Source of the DNA: Rhodoferax sp.
GTDB lineage: Bacteria; Pseudomonadota; Gammaproteobacteria; Burkholderiales; Burkholderiaceae_C
Reading direction: 5' to 3'
Assembly (NCBI GenBank): GCA_011391545.1
Contig: JAABQI010000022.1
Span: 1 to 36,255 of the forward strand
Length of the DNA: 36,255 nt
Made by a program: the position numbers and the translations under genes. Numbering within the stretch: position 1 is the stretch's first letter; each line of letters opens with the position of its first letter. The notes under the pieces are model-generated. The model had not been told where the DNA came from, ran no database searches, and was given only the letters and a program-made list of their open reading frames with translations. Below are positions 24,164 to 33,535 of the stretch, one piece after another.

Positions 24164-26716
24164 ATGCCCCTGCCAAACCTAGTTGCCTTACCCAATGCAC
24201 TTCCAGCAAGTCCGTGGCAGCGCCTGAAAACCTGGTGGTCACGCCTGACGCCTCAGCGCCAGGACCGCTTTGCCATGATGGCACCGCTGGCGGCCGTGGT
24301 GCTTTTTCTGGTGGCGATCCTGTCGGCTTTCGCCTACTTGCGGCTGGAAGAAATCTCGCGCGAGCGCGAGGCGGTCAACCGTGATGTCGAGTACACCCAG
24401 CAGCGCCTGCGCCTGCGCCTGCTTGAACAGCAGGAGCAGCTCGGCCGTGTGGCGCGCGAGCTGGCCAGCCGCGAAATCAGCCGCAACGACTTCATCACCC
24501 GGGCCGAGGGTCTGGTCAACCTCTACCCCGAGCTGCAGGGTCTGACCTGGATCGACGAACGCCGCACGGTGCGGGTGGACTACCACGCGGCCAGCTACGC
24601 GAGCCCGCGGCAACAGGCTGGGGAAGTGGCTGCGGTTGCCACCGAACCCGTTGACCACTTCAGCCTGGCCCGCGAGCTGCTGGTTCCCATTTATTCCACG
24701 CCCGTGGCCCAAGGCGACTTCTCCACCGCGCTGGAACTCTACCTGCCGCTGATTGAAAAAGCGCGCTTCAAGGGCACCCTGTTGGCGGTTTACTCGGTGG
24801 ATGCCATGTTCCGCTACGGCGTGCCTGACGAAATCAATGCCAAGTACGCCATGTCGCTGCACGACGCGAAGGGCAAATTACTCGCCGGCACGATGGTGAC
24901 CGAAGGCAAGCTCAAGCGCCATTTGCTCCCTTGGGCCAGTCCCATCAACGCCTACGAAATGCCGGTTTCACCCATCGGCAATGGTGTGACGATCCGCGGC
25001 CAGGCCTACCGCACTTCGCTGGGCGTGATCGGCAGCGGCCTGTTCTGGCTGGTGATGGTGCTCAGTGCCATCACCGCCTGGCTGCTGCTGGCCAATTGGA
25101 GCCACACCCGCAGGCGCATCCAGGCGCAGGATGCACTGGTGCAGGAAACCGCTTTTCGCCGTGCCATGGAAAACTCCATGCTCACCGGCATGCGCGCCCT
25201 GGACTTGCAGGGGCGCATCACCTATGTCAATGCCGCCTTTTGCCGGATGACGGGCTGGAGCGAAGCCGACCTGGTGGGCAAAATCGCGCCTTTCCCCTAT
25301 TGGCCCGAGGAAGATTTTGACCTGCTCAAACAGCGGCTGAGCGAAGAACTGACGGGTCAAATCTTGCCCGGCGGCATCCAGTTTCGGGTCAAGCGCAAAG
25401 ACGGCACCCTGTTTGATGCCCGGCTCTACGTGTCACCCCTGATCGACGCCTTTGGCATTCAAACGGGCTGGATGACCTCCATGACCGACATCACCGAGCC
25501 GAACCGGGCGCGCGAGCAGCTGGCCGCGTCGTATGACCGTTTCACCACGGTGCTGGAAGCGCTGGATGCGTCCATTTCTGTCGCGCCGCTGGGCAGCGAC
25601 GAGCTGCTGTTCGCCAACCAGCTCTATCGGCAATGGTTTGGTACGCAAACCCTGGGTCATGTGCAACTGGTGGCCGAGGCCGGCGTTCCGCCGCCCATCA
25701 ACAGCGATGAAACCGCGGACACCGTTGACGCCTTTGCCGGCCTGCCCACCAGCCATCTGGCCGACAAGGAGGCCGAAAGCGCCGAGATTTATTTGGGCAG
25801 CCTGGGGCTCTGGCTGGAGGTGCGCACCCGTTACCTGAGCTGGGTCGATGGCCGACTGGCGCAGATGGTGATTGCCACCGACATCACAGCGCGGCGCAAT
25901 GCCGAAGAGCAATCCCAGGTGCAAGCCGAGCGTGCGCAAACCGCCAGCCGACTGATCACCATGGGTGAAATGGCTTCCAGCGTGGCCCATGAACTGAACC
26001 AGCCGCTGACCGCCATCAACAACTATTGTCATGGCATGGTGTCGCGCATCAAGAGCCATCAGATCAATGAGAATGAGTTGCTCGTTGCTCTTGAAAAAAC
26101 GGCCAAGCAGGCGCACCGTGCCGGCCAGATTATCCATCGCATCCGCTCCTTCGTGAAGCGCAGCGAGCCCAATCGCAGCCTGTCAAGTGTCGCCAACATG
26201 GTTGCCGAGGCCGTCGAGCTGGCAGAAATCGAACTGCGCCGGCGCAACGTGAAACTCAACCAATACCTGGTGCCCAATCTGCCCAACCTGCTGGTGGACC
26301 CGATCCTGATCGAGCAGGTGCTGCTCAACCTGCTGAAAAATGCGGCCGAATCAGTGGATTCGGCGCAACGCCCCAGTGCTCAGCGGATCATCAAACTCAG
26401 GGTGGCGCAAACCTATGTCAACGACAAGCCGGTGATCGAATTTGTCGTCATCGACTCGGGCGCCGGCATTGCGCCCGACGCGATGGAGCGCCTGTACGAG
26501 GCCTTTTACTCCACCAAGGCCGACGGCATGGGCATAGGCCTGTCTTTGTGCCGCTCCATTGTTGAATCTCACCTGGGAAGAATGAAGGCCGAGAACCTTT
26601 ACAATGGGGATGTCGTGACGGGTTGCAGCTTTACCTTCTGGATTCCGATAGCCGAGCCCTTGCCGACAGCGCCCACAAAGCGCACCGTCCAACCTACATT
26701 GCAGATATCACCATGA
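24164..26716 (+). CDS. PAS-domain sensor histidine kinase
   Basis: An 850-residue inner-membrane kinase. Helices at about 39-60 and 289-311 bracket a periplasmic sensor of ~225 residues. Two PAS domains follow (about 330-445, with ITYVNAAFCRMTGWSEADLVG; and 455-578). The kinase core has the phosphoacceptor H609 in SVAHELNQPLTAI, the N box with N726 in LNLLKNAAES, and G boxes DSGAGI and GMGIGLSL. The type resembles DctS/FixL-class kinases that pair with FixJ-like regulators. ATG 24164 is taken rather than TTG 24158; no clear ribosome site. Its stop overlaps the regulator start (ATGA). Position next to aceE hints at sensing a carboxylate, which is inference. Confidence 0.9.
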   Translation: MPLPNLVALPNALPASPWQRLKTWWSRLTPQRQDRFAMMAPLAAVVLFLVAILSAFAYLRLEEISREREAVNRDVEYTQQRLRLRLLEQQEQLGRVARELASREISRNDFITRAEGLVNLYPELQGLTWIDERRTVRVDYHAASYASPRQQAGEVAAVATEPVDHFSLARELLVPIYSTPVAQGDFSTALELYLPLIEKARFKGTLLAVYSVDAMFRYGVPDEINAKYAMSLHDAKGKLLAGTMVTEGKLKRHLLPWASPINAYEMPVSPIGNGVTIRGQAYRTSLGVIGSGLFWLVMVLSAITAWLLLANWSHTRRRIQAQDALVQETAFRRAMENSMLTGMRALDLQGRITYVNAAFCRMTGWSEADLVGKIAPFPYWPEEDFDLLKQRLSEELTGQILPGGIQFRVKRKDGTLFDARLYVSPLIDAFGIQTGWMTSMTDITEPNRAREQLAASYDRFTTVLEALDASISVAPLGSDELLFANQLYRQWFGTQTLGHVQLVAEAGVPPPINSDETADTVDAFAGLPTSHLADKEAESAEIYLGSLGLWLEVRTRYLSWVDGRLAQMVIATDITARRNAEEQSQVQAERAQTASRLITMGEMASSVAHELNQPLTAINNYCHGMVSRIKSHQINENELLVALEKTAKQAHRAGQIIHRIRSFVKRSEPNRSLSSVANMVAEAVELAEIELRRRNVKLNQYLVPNLPNLLVDPILIEQVLLNLLKNAAESVDSAQRPSAQRIIKLRVAQTYVNDKPVIEFVVIDSGAGIAPDAMERLYEAFYSTKADGMGIGLSLCRSIVESHLGRMKAENLYNGDVVTGCSFTFWIPIAEPLPTAPTKRTVQPTLQISP

Positions 26717-27339
26717 GTTTGATCCCCAAAAAAGGCACGGTTTACGTCGTCGACGATGACGAAGCGGTGCGCGATTCGTTGCAATGGATGCTGGAGGGTA
26801 AAGACTACCGGGTGCGCTGTTTCGATTCCGCCGAGTCGTTCCTGAACCGCTTTGATGCGCGCGAGGTCGCCTGCCTGATCGTTGACATCCGCATGGGCGG
26901 GATGACCGGCCTTGAACTTCAAAGCCGGCTGATCGAAACCCACTCGCCTCTTCCGCTGGCCTTCATCACAGGCCACGGCGACGTGCCCATGGCCGTTGAC
27001 ACCATGAAAAAAGGGGCGATGGACTTCATCCAGAAACCTTTTCATGAAGAACAACTGTTGCCGCTGGTTGAGCGCATGCTGGAGCAAGCCAAGGAATCCT
27101 TTGCCGAATTCCAGAACGCCCTCAACCGCGATGCCCTGATGGCGCGCCTGACCTTGCGCGAGTCGCAGGTGCTGGAGCGCATTGTGGCGGGCCGCCTGAA
27201 CAAACAGATTGCCGACGACCTTGGCATCAGCATCAAAACGGTGGAGGCGCACCGCGCCAACATCATGGAAAAACTCGGTGCCAACACGGTGGCCGATCTG
27301 CTCAAAATTGCACTGGGACCCAATGCCGTCAAGGCTTGA
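26713..27339 (+). CDS. FixJ/LuxR-type response regulator
   Basis: A 208-residue transcription factor. The receiver domain (about 7-122) has the acidic pocket VDDDE, phosphoacceptor D58 in LIVDIRMGGMTG, the conserved Thr in FITGHGD and Lys in FIQKPF. The C-terminal LuxR helix-turn-helix (about 138-195) has LTLRESQVLERIVAGRLNK and ISIKTVEAHRANIMEKL. ATG 26713 overlaps the kinase stop by four bases, so the two are translationally coupled. The reading frame extends upstream to an ATG at 26623 inside the kinase gene, but the receiver begins only after 26713. A terminator follows. Confidence 0.94.
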   Translation: MSLIPKKGTVYVVDDDEAVRDSLQWMLEGKDYRVRCFDSAESFLNRFDAREVACLIVDIRMGGMTGLELQSRLIETHSPLPLAFITGHGDVPMAVDTMKKGAMDFIQKPFHEEQLLPLVERMLEQAKESFAEFQNALNRDALMARLTLRESQVLERIVAGRLNKQIADDLGISIKTVEAHRANIMEKLGANTVADLLKIALGPNAVKA

Positions 27340-27369
27340 GAACCAGTTCAGCCTGACCCAACCCAGCAC

Positions 27370-27401
27370 GCCCGCCCCAACCGGACCAGCGGGCTTTTTT
27401 T
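27370..27401 (+). terminator. Terminator after the two-component operon
   Basis: GCCCGC (27370-27375) pairs with GCGGGC (27389-27394), loop of 13, followed by a run of seven T (27395-27401). It ends only 15 bases before the folD start codon. Confidence 0.85.
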
Positions 27402-27416
27402 ATGGACTGAACGAAC

Positions 27417-28286
27417 ATGACCACACCCACCACTGGCGCCCTCATCATTGACGGTGTCGCCCTGTCCAAGAAGCTGCGTGCCGACGTCACGACCCGGGTC
27501 CAGGCCCTCAAGGCGCGCGACATCACACCCGGTCTGGCGGTGATTCTGGTCGGTGAAAACCCGGCAAGCCAGGTCTATGTGCGCAACAAGGTCAATGCTT
27601 GCCACGACTGCGGTTTTCACTCAGTGATGGAAAAGCACGATGCTGCCATGACCGAGGCGGCGTTGCTGGCGCGCATTGCAGCACTGAACGCCGACCCCGC
27701 CATTCACGGCATCCTAGTGCAGTTGCCGGTGCCCAAACACATTGATTCAACCAAGGTGATCGAAGCCATTTCACCGCTCAAGGATGTCGATGGCTTTCAC
27801 GTGGCCAGCGCTGGCGCCCTGATGACCGGCATGCCCGGATTTCTGCCCTGCACGCCCTACGGCTGCATGAAAATGCTTGAGTCCATCAACTACGACCTGC
27901 GCGGCAAACACGCGGTGGTGATCGGCCGCTCCAACATCGTCGGCAAGCCCATGGCCCTGATGCTGCTGCAAAAAAATGCCACCGTGACCATTTGCCACAG
28001 CGCCACGCCCGACCTCAAAGCCTTCACGCTGATGGCCGATGTGATTGTGGCGGCCGTGGGCAAGCGCAATGTGCTGACCGCCGACATGGTCAAGCCCGGT
28101 GCCGTGGTGCTGGACGTGGGCATGAACCGCAACGACGAAGGCAAGCTCTGCGGCGACGTTGACTTTGCAGGCGTGCGCAAGGTGGCCAGCGCCATTACCC
28201 CGGTGCCGGGCGGGGTTGGCCCCATGACCATTACGATGCTGCTGGTCAACACCCTCGAAGCCGCTGAACGCGCGGCAAACAACTAA
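27417..28286 (+). CDS. folD: Methylenetetrahydrofolate dehydrogenase / cyclohydrolase
   Basis: A 289-residue bifunctional cytosolic enzyme that interconverts 5,10-methylene- and 10-formyl-tetrahydrofolate using NADP. Family features: [14 protein letters not shown] with the catalytic K58, [42 protein letters not shown] for the nucleotide, and [13 protein letters not shown] near the end. The start ATG 27417 lies only 15 bases after the T run of the upstream terminator, and no ribosome site of the usual kind is present, so translation may start from a very short leader or depend on read-through. Confidence 0.97.
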   Translation: MTTPTTGALIIDGVALSKKLRADVTTRVQALKARDITPGLAVILVGENPASQVYVRNKVNACHDCGFHSVMEKHDAAMTEAALLARIAALNADPAIHGILVQLPVPKHIDSTKVIEAISPLKDVDGFHVASAGALMTGMPGFLPCTPYGCMKMLESINYDLRGKHAVVIGRSNIVGKPMALMLLQKNATVTICHSATPDLKAFTLMADVIVAAVGKRNVLTADMVKPGAVVLDVGMNRNDEGKLCGDVDFAGVRKVASAITPVPGGVGPMTITMLLVNTLEAAERAANN

Positions 28287-28355
28287 CGAATGTCTTTGCG
28301 GGACAGACCGCAGTGACGCGAAGTGAACCAGCCCTGTCCCCAACCAATTACCAAC

Positions 28356-30410
28356 ATGAACAATCCACTGCTCTCCTTTGACGGCCTTCCCCACTTTGAC
28401 CAGATCGGCCCGGAGCACGTCGAGTCGGCCATCGAGCAACTGCTGGCAGAAGCCAACACGGCGCTCGAAACCGTTACGGCAGCCGACTTTGAACCCAGCT
28501 GGACTGGCATTGCCAAAGTGCTCGATGTCGCCACCGAGCACCTGTCGCGCGCCTGGGGCAGTGTCAGCCACCTCAACAGCGTGGCCGACACGCCCGAGCT
28601 GCGCGCCGCTTACAACGCCGCCCTGCCCAAGGTCACCGAGTTCTACACGCGCCTGGGTGCGGATGAGCGGCTGTACGCCAAGTACCGCGACATCGACCCC
28701 GACACGCTCAACAACGAACAGCGCCAGGCACTCAAAAACGCGCTGCGCAACTTTGTGCTGGGCGGCGCCGACCTGAAAGGCGCAGACCGCGAGCGCTTTG
28801 CTGCCATCGCCGAGCGCCAGGCTTACCTGGGCCAGAAGTTCAGTGAAAACGCGCTCGACGCGACCGATGCCTTCGCCTACTTCGCGACGGACGCCGAGCT
28901 CGACGGCCTGCCCGACGATGTCAAACAGACCGCCCGCAACGCCGCCCAGGCCGACGGCAAGGAAGGCTATAAGCTCACGCTGAAAATGCCGTGTTACCTG
29001 CCGGTGATGCAGTTTGCCAGCAACAGCGCGCTGCGCCAGACGCTGTACCGCGCCTACGTGACCCGCGCCTCGGATCAGGCCGGCACCGACCTCAGCCAGT
29101 TTGACAACACCGACATCATCAACGAGCTGCTGGCGCTGCGCCTGGAAGAAGCCAAGTTGTTGGGTTACCCCGATTTCGGCACGCTGTCGATGGTCCCCAA
29201 AATGGCCGACTCGCCCGAGCAGGTGGTGACGTTTTTGCGTGACCTCGCCCAGCGCGCCCGGCCCTTTGCCGAACAGGACCTGGCCGACCTGCGCAGCTTC
29301 GCCAAGGAACACCTGAATCTGGCCGAGCCGCAAGCCTGGGACTGGCCGTTTATCAGTGAAAAACTCAAGGAAGCGCGTTACGCCTTCAACGAGCAGGAAG
29401 TCAAACAGTACTTTCCCCTGCCGCGGGTGCTGGCGGGCCTGTTCAACATTGTGCAAACCCTGTTCGAGGTAGGCATTCGCGAGGACCACGCTCCGGTGTG
29501 GCACGAGTCGGTGCGCTTTTTCCGTATCGAGCGGGCCAAGGCGCAAGGTGCACCCGAGTTGGTGGGCCAGTTTTACCTCGACCCGCAGGCACGCAACGGC
29601 AAGCGCGGCGGCGCCTGGATGGACGACGTGCGGGCACGCTGGCTGCGCCCCGACACGCACCAGTTGCAGACCCCTGTGGCGCATCTGGTGTGCAACTTTG
29701 CCAGTGGCGTGAACGGCAAACCGGCGCTGTTGACGCATGACGATGTCACCACCCTGTTCCACGAATTTGGCCACGGCCTGCACCACATGCTGACGCAGGT
29801 CAATGAGCGTGACGTGTCAGGCATCAGCGGCGTCGAATGGGATGCGGTGGAGCTGCCCAGCCAGTTCATGGAGAATTTCTGCTGGGAGTGGGACGTCATC
29901 AAAAACATGACATCCCATGTGGACACCGATGCACCGCTGCCACGCGCGCTGTTCGACAAGATGCTTGCCGCCAAAAACTTTCAGAGCGGCATGCAGACGC
30001 TGCGTCAGATCGAGTTTTCGCTGTTTGACATGCTGCTTCACACGTCGCATGATCCGGCCCAGGACATCATGCCGCTGCTGCAACAGGTGCGCCAGGAAGT
30101 GGCCGTGCTGCTGCCACCCACATGGGCGCGCACCGCGCACACCTTCAGCCACATCTTTGCCGGCGGTTACGCGGCCGGCTACTACAGCTATAAATGGGCG
30201 GAAGTGCTCAGTAGCGATGCCTATGCCGCCTTTGAAGAAACGGTAGGATCAGACGGTTTGCCCAACGTGCAAACCGGTCAAAAATACCGCCAGGCGATTC
30301 TGGAAGCGGGGGGTAGCCGCCCGGCCATCGAGTCGTTCAAGGCCTTTCGTGGCCGAGAACCTACGTTGGATGCGCTGCTACGTCACCAGGGGATGGTGCC
30401 AACGACATAA
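28356..30410 (+). CDS. prlC: M3 family oligopeptidase (oligopeptidase A type)
   Basis: A 684-residue cytoplasmic zinc metallopeptidase that degrades short peptides. The zinc motif HEFGH is at 469-473 and the third ligand follows in EWDAVELPSQFMENF. Other family segments are FDNTDIINELLALRLEEAKLLGY near the middle and FSHIFAGGYAAGYYSYKWAEVLSSDAY toward the end. ATG 28356 is chosen because the protein then starts MNNPLLSFDGLPHFDQIGPEHVE, as in other M3 proteins; a GTG at 28323 is in frame but lacks support. It follows folD by 69 bases and precedes the glutaredoxin-like gene by 12. Confidence 0.95.
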   Translation: MNNPLLSFDGLPHFDQIGPEHVESAIEQLLAEANTALETVTAADFEPSWTGIAKVLDVATEHLSRAWGSVSHLNSVADTPELRAAYNAALPKVTEFYTRLGADERLYAKYRDIDPDTLNNEQRQALKNALRNFVLGGADLKGADRERFAAIAERQAYLGQKFSENALDATDAFAYFATDAELDGLPDDVKQTARNAAQADGKEGYKLTLKMPCYLPVMQFASNSALRQTLYRAYVTRASDQAGTDLSQFDNTDIINELLALRLEEAKLLGYPDFGTLSMVPKMADSPEQVVTFLRDLAQRARPFAEQDLADLRSFAKEHLNLAEPQAWDWPFISEKLKEARYAFNEQEVKQYFPLPRVLAGLFNIVQTLFEVGIREDHAPVWHESVRFFRIERAKAQGAPELVGQFYLDPQARNGKRGGAWMDDVRARWLRPDTHQLQTPVAHLVCNFASGVNGKPALLTHDDVTTLFHEFGHGLHHMLTQVNERDVSGISGVEWDAVELPSQFMENFCWEWDVIKNMTSHVDTDAPLPRALFDKMLAAKNFQSGMQTLRQIEFSLFDMLLHTSHDPAQDIMPLLQQVRQEVAVLLPPTWARTAHTFSHIFAGGYAAGYYSYKWAEVLSSDAYAAFEETVGSDGLPNVQTGQKYRQAILEAGGSRPAIESFKAFRGREPTLDALLRHQGMVPTT

Positions 30411-30422
30411 GGAGCGAGCAAG

Positions 30423-31109
30423 ATGCAATCTCATTTTTCTGCTGATCAGTCCGCTGTTGCCAACGCACGACCTGCGTTGCGCTGGCTCTTGGCCATGGCC
30501 TGTGGCTGCATCGCCCTGGGTTCTGGCAACCTGCAGGCGCAAGCGATCTACCGCATCGTCGGGCCGGACGGACAAGTGACGTTTTCCGACAAGCCGCCGG
30601 CCACGCCCGCCAGCAAAATAACACCGGTGGACAACGCCCTGCCAGCCACAGCCCCTGCCGCCACCGGGTTGCCCTACGCGTTGCGCCAGCTGGTCGGCAA
30701 ATACCCGGTCACGCTTTACAGCAGCAGCAATTGCGCGCCATGTGACAGCGGGCGCAAATTGCTCGCTGCCAGAGGCGTGCCGTTTTCAGAAAAGACCATC
30801 AGCTCGGCGCAAGACGCTGAGGCGCTGCAGAAATTGAGCGGCAGCAACGCAGTGCCATTTTTGACCATCGGCGCGCAACACGTGGCGGGCTTTTCGGCCT
30901 CGGAATGGACCCAATACCTGAGCGCCGCGGGCTATCCCGAGAGCAGCATATTGCCAACCGGCTACCGCGCGCCGCCGGCAGCCCCCCTGGTCGCACCTGA
31001 AAAACCCGCCACGCCAGAGCCCAGAGGCACCGCACCCGCAGAGCCGATGATGCCGCCCGTCACGGCACCCACCAGCAATCCCGGCAACCCGGCCGGCATC
31101 CAGTTCTAG
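30423..31109 (+). CDS. Exported DUF4124 / glutaredoxin-like protein
   Basis: A 228-residue protein with an N-terminal hydrophobic signal (ALRWLLAMACGCIALGSG). It is followed by a DUF4124 segment (IYRIVGPDGQVTFSDKPP, about 42-60) and a glutaredoxin-like domain with the redox pair C104-x-x-C107 (SNCAPCDSGRKLL) and the cis-Pro segment AVPFLTIG. The tail from about 180 is Pro/Ala-rich. It is probably a periplasmic thiol-disulfide protein; partner unknown. AAGGAG lies 8 bases before ATG 30423. The upstream peptidase ends 12 bases before, so they are likely cotranscribed. Its stop directly abuts the stop of the convergent gene. Confidence 0.88.
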   Translation: MQSHFSADQSAVANARPALRWLLAMACGCIALGSGNLQAQAIYRIVGPDGQVTFSDKPPATPASKITPVDNALPATAPAATGLPYALRQLVGKYPVTLYSSSNCAPCDSGRKLLAARGVPFSEKTISSAQDAEALQKLSGSNAVPFLTIGAQHVAGFSASEWTQYLSAAGYPESSILPTGYRAPPAAPLVAPEKPATPEPRGTAPAEPMMPPVTAPTSNPGNPAGIQF

Positions 31110-32354
31110 TCAGACGGGCAGCGCGATCTGGTGGTCGACGCTGTACTGGTAGTCCTTGAAAATATGCTCGGCGCTGAGTGTTTTGTACGTGCCATCCGCA
31201 TTGCGGGTGGTCGTGTCCTTGAGGCGGTAGGTGTAATGGCCGCAGGTCCAGAGCTTGAAGTTGCGCATTTGGGTGCACAGGCAGGTTTTGTCCATGACCG
31301 AGATGTTCTTGCCATCAGGATGTAGCGCCAGTTCCCGGTTGTACGACGTGATGTAGGCGCAATTGCCATTGCCATCGAGCAAATAACCATACGACTCGCA
31401 ACCCGGCCGAATGCCGTCGCCAATGGCGGGCGAGCCCTTGAGCATGCGCATCGGGTAGCCGGTGGGGGAAATGGTATTGACCTCGATGTCGTCCTCGTTG
31501 GCAAGGAAATAGTCCTGTTTGACATCGGCTGGCAAACCACATTCGTCGGACACGGTAAAGCGCGTGGCGACCTGCACCGCCGCCGAGCCCATTTCCAGGA
31601 ACTCCACCGCATCGCTGCCGGTAAAAATACCACCAGCGGCGATCACCGGAATGTTGAGTTGCTCGTCTTTGACGTATTTGATGACCTCGGCAATGATGGT
31701 CGCCAGGTCGTATTGCGCCCAATCCAGGCCAAAGCCCAAATGGCCGCCGGCAAGCGGGCCTTCGACAATCACGTAGTCGGGCAGGCGGTTCAGGCGGGCG
31801 TTTTTGCGCAGGAACAACTGCAGGGCCCGCACGCTGGAAACGATGATGCCCAGTTTGGCGTCGCGAAAACGCGAGTGGTCGGCAATCAGGCCAAACGAGC
31901 CCAGATGCAGGCCCGCGCTCATGGTGATGCCGTCAATGCCGGCATCCAGCGCCGAAGCCATGCGCACCTGCAGCGTCTCGCGCGGGCCGTTCATGGTGAG
32001 CTTTTCCATGCAGTTGACAAAAATCAGGCCGTCACCCTTTTTGGCCTCCATGGTGGCACCCACATGGCGACGCGTGGCATCGGCCAGCACATCCAGATCG
32101 AACTTGACACCCGACTTGTCGGCGTTGTTGATGTTGTACTTGTACTGTTTGGTTTTGTCCTTGACAAAGCTGGTGTCAAAACGGCGGTCAGAAACATCGT
32201 TGACCATGGCATCCGAAATGTGGCCAATGCCGCCGAGTCGGGCCGTTTCCAGCGCCAGCTCAGCCGTTGAGATGTCCACACCCATGCCGCCGACCATGAT
32301 CGGCACATATTCCTTTTGACCGAATTTCAGACGAAAATCATCAACACGTTTCAT
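31110..32354 (-). CDS. Nitronate monooxygenase-like flavoprotein with Cys-rich tail
   Basis: A 414-residue protein of the NMO/2-nitropropane dioxygenase TIM-barrel family, which uses FMN. Visible are the N-terminal YVPIMVGGMGVDIS, the EGPLAGGHLGFG segment (198-209), VIAAGGIFTGSDAVEFLEMGSAAVQVATRF (phosphate-binding) and VEGP. The C-terminal ~100 residues are unusual: C319, C332, C358, C360 and C371 cluster around CESYGYL, NGNCAY, DKTCLCTQM and KLWTCGHY, which could bind metal. AAGGA lies 5 bases before ATG 32354. True nitronate activity is not shown by the sequence; a related oxidoreductase role is possible. Confidence 0.85.
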   Translation of the reverse strand: MKRVDDFRLKFGQKEYVPIMVGGMGVDISTAELALETARLGGIGHISDAMVNDVSDRRFDTSFVKDKTKQYKYNINNADKSGVKFDLDVLADATRRHVGATMEAKKGDGLIFVNCMEKLTMNGPRETLQVRMASALDAGIDGITMSAGLHLGSFGLIADHSRFRDAKLGIIVSSVRALQLFLRKNARLNRLPDYVIVEGPLAGGHLGFGLDWAQYDLATIIAEVIKYVKDEQLNIPVIAAGGIFTGSDAVEFLEMGSAAVQVATRFTVSDECGLPADVKQDYFLANEDDIEVNTISPTGYPMRMLKGSPAIGDGIRPGCESYGYLLDGNGNCAYITSYNRELALHPDGKNISVMDKTCLCTQMRNFKLWTCGHYTYRLKDTTTRNADGTYKTLSAEHIFKDYQYSVDHQIALPV

Positions 32355-32520
32355 GAAAATCCTTGAGCGAACTGCCCGCTTCTAGAGGCTCCGCCAGACC
32401 AGTCCCCAAGGGCTGCCCGGCGGCAAAATTGGCAAGACGAAATGATCCTGCTGGCCTGCAATTCTAACCACCCCGCCCTCTGTCAACTCACACGCCCGGT
32501 TTACCCATGATGGCCTCAAG

Positions 32521-32563
32521 TGCTTGACAATAGGCGTTCATCAAGACCACTTGATGACAAGCA
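32521..32563. repeat. Nested palindrome upstream of a CoA-transferase gene
   Basis: TCATCAAG (32538-32545), loop ACCA, CTTGATGA (32550-32557) is a perfect 8-base stem. TGCTTG (32521-32526) pairs with CAAGCA (32558-32563) outside it, leaving an 11-base bulge on the left side only. It lies 55 bases before the next start codon, in a 263-base gap that otherwise shows nothing certain. Confidence 0.55.
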
Positions 32564-32617
32564 TTTCACAGGACTTGAACCGCCTGGCAATTACCTATTT
32601 TTCATCCTCCCGACACG

Positions 32618-33523
32618 ATGGCTGCATTACCCAAGCAACCCCAGGCACTTAAAGGCGTACGCATCCTCAGCCTGAGCCTCAACCTGCCCGGCCCGGCCGC
32701 GCTGCTGCGACTCAAGCGCATGGGTGCCCGCTGCGTCAAGATCGAACCTCCTGCCCCGGCCAACGCGCCCGCAGGCATCACGGGCGACCCCATGAGCGCC
32801 TACAGTCGCACCGCTTATGACGCCCTGCACCCGGGCATCCGGATCCTGGTCGCTGATCTCAAGACGGAGGCCGGCCAAAAACAATTGCAGCGTGAACTCG
32901 TCAAAGCCGACGTGCTGCTGACCTCGTTTCGACCCAGTGCCTTGAAAAAGCTGGGGCTGGGCTGGAGCAGCCTGCTGTCACGCTACCCGGCGCTGTCGAT
33001 GGTGGCCATCGTCGGCGCGCCAGGCGCGCGCGCAGATGCACCCGGCCACGACCTCACTTACCTGGCAGAAAACGACCTCGTCACCGGGCTCGACTTGCCC
33101 GCCACGCTGTATGCCGACATGGGTGGCGCGCTGATGGCCGTTGAGGCCGTGCTGCAGGCCTTGCTGCTGCAAAGGCAAACCGGCCGGGGGCATCGTTTTG
33201 AAGTCGCCCTGTCAGAAGCCGCTGCGCACTTGGCAAAGCCGCGCGCCTGGGGCCTGACGCTGCCGGGCACGTCCATTGGCGGCGGACACGCAGGCTACCG
33301 GGTTTATCCCTGCCGCGACGGCCGGGTGGCCATGGCTGCGCTGGAACCCCACTTTGCCAAATCCTTGTGTGCCGTGGCGGGGCTGGTGTGGACGCATCCG
33401 GCCATGATGATGGCACCCACCACGCACCAGGCGATCGCACACTGTGTTGCGGCTTGCACCTGTTCAGAATGGCAACGCCTGGCAGTGCAGCACGACATCC
33501 CGCTGCACACCCTGCCAAACTAA
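32618..33523 (+). CDS. Short CoA-transferase family III (CaiB/BaiF) protein
   Basis: A 301-residue protein like alpha-methylacyl-CoA racemases and family III CoA-transferases, which usually have 360-400 residues. It shows LKGVRILSLSLNLPGPAALLRLKRMGARCVKIEPP, then VADLKTEAGQ, DVLLTSFRPSALKKLGLGW and the active-site segment GHDLTYLAEND (H144, D145, the latter the expected catalytic Asp). The family's ~60-100 C-terminal residues are missing; the end is clean, with no frame continuing. The substrate is unknown. ATG 32618 has TCCTCCCG-like sequence upstream but no standard AGGAG. Confidence 0.82.
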   Translation: MAALPKQPQALKGVRILSLSLNLPGPAALLRLKRMGARCVKIEPPAPANAPAGITGDPMSAYSRTAYDALHPGIRILVADLKTEAGQKQLQRELVKADVLLTSFRPSALKKLGLGWSSLLSRYPALSMVAIVGAPGARADAPGHDLTYLAENDLVTGLDLPATLYADMGGALMAVEAVLQALLLQRQTGRGHRFEVALSEAAAHLAKPRAWGLTLPGTSIGGGHAGYRVYPCRDGRVAMAALEPHFAKSLCAVAGLVWTHPAMMMAPTTHQAIAHCVAACTCSEWQRLAVQHDIPLHTLPN

Positions 33524-33535
33524 AAGGAGTGCGCC

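Noticed and set aside
27771-29786. 671-codon open frame antisense to folD and the M3 peptidase
   Set aside because: It is the mirror of two certain genes with catalytic motifs on the plus strand; its composition is that of a shadow frame.
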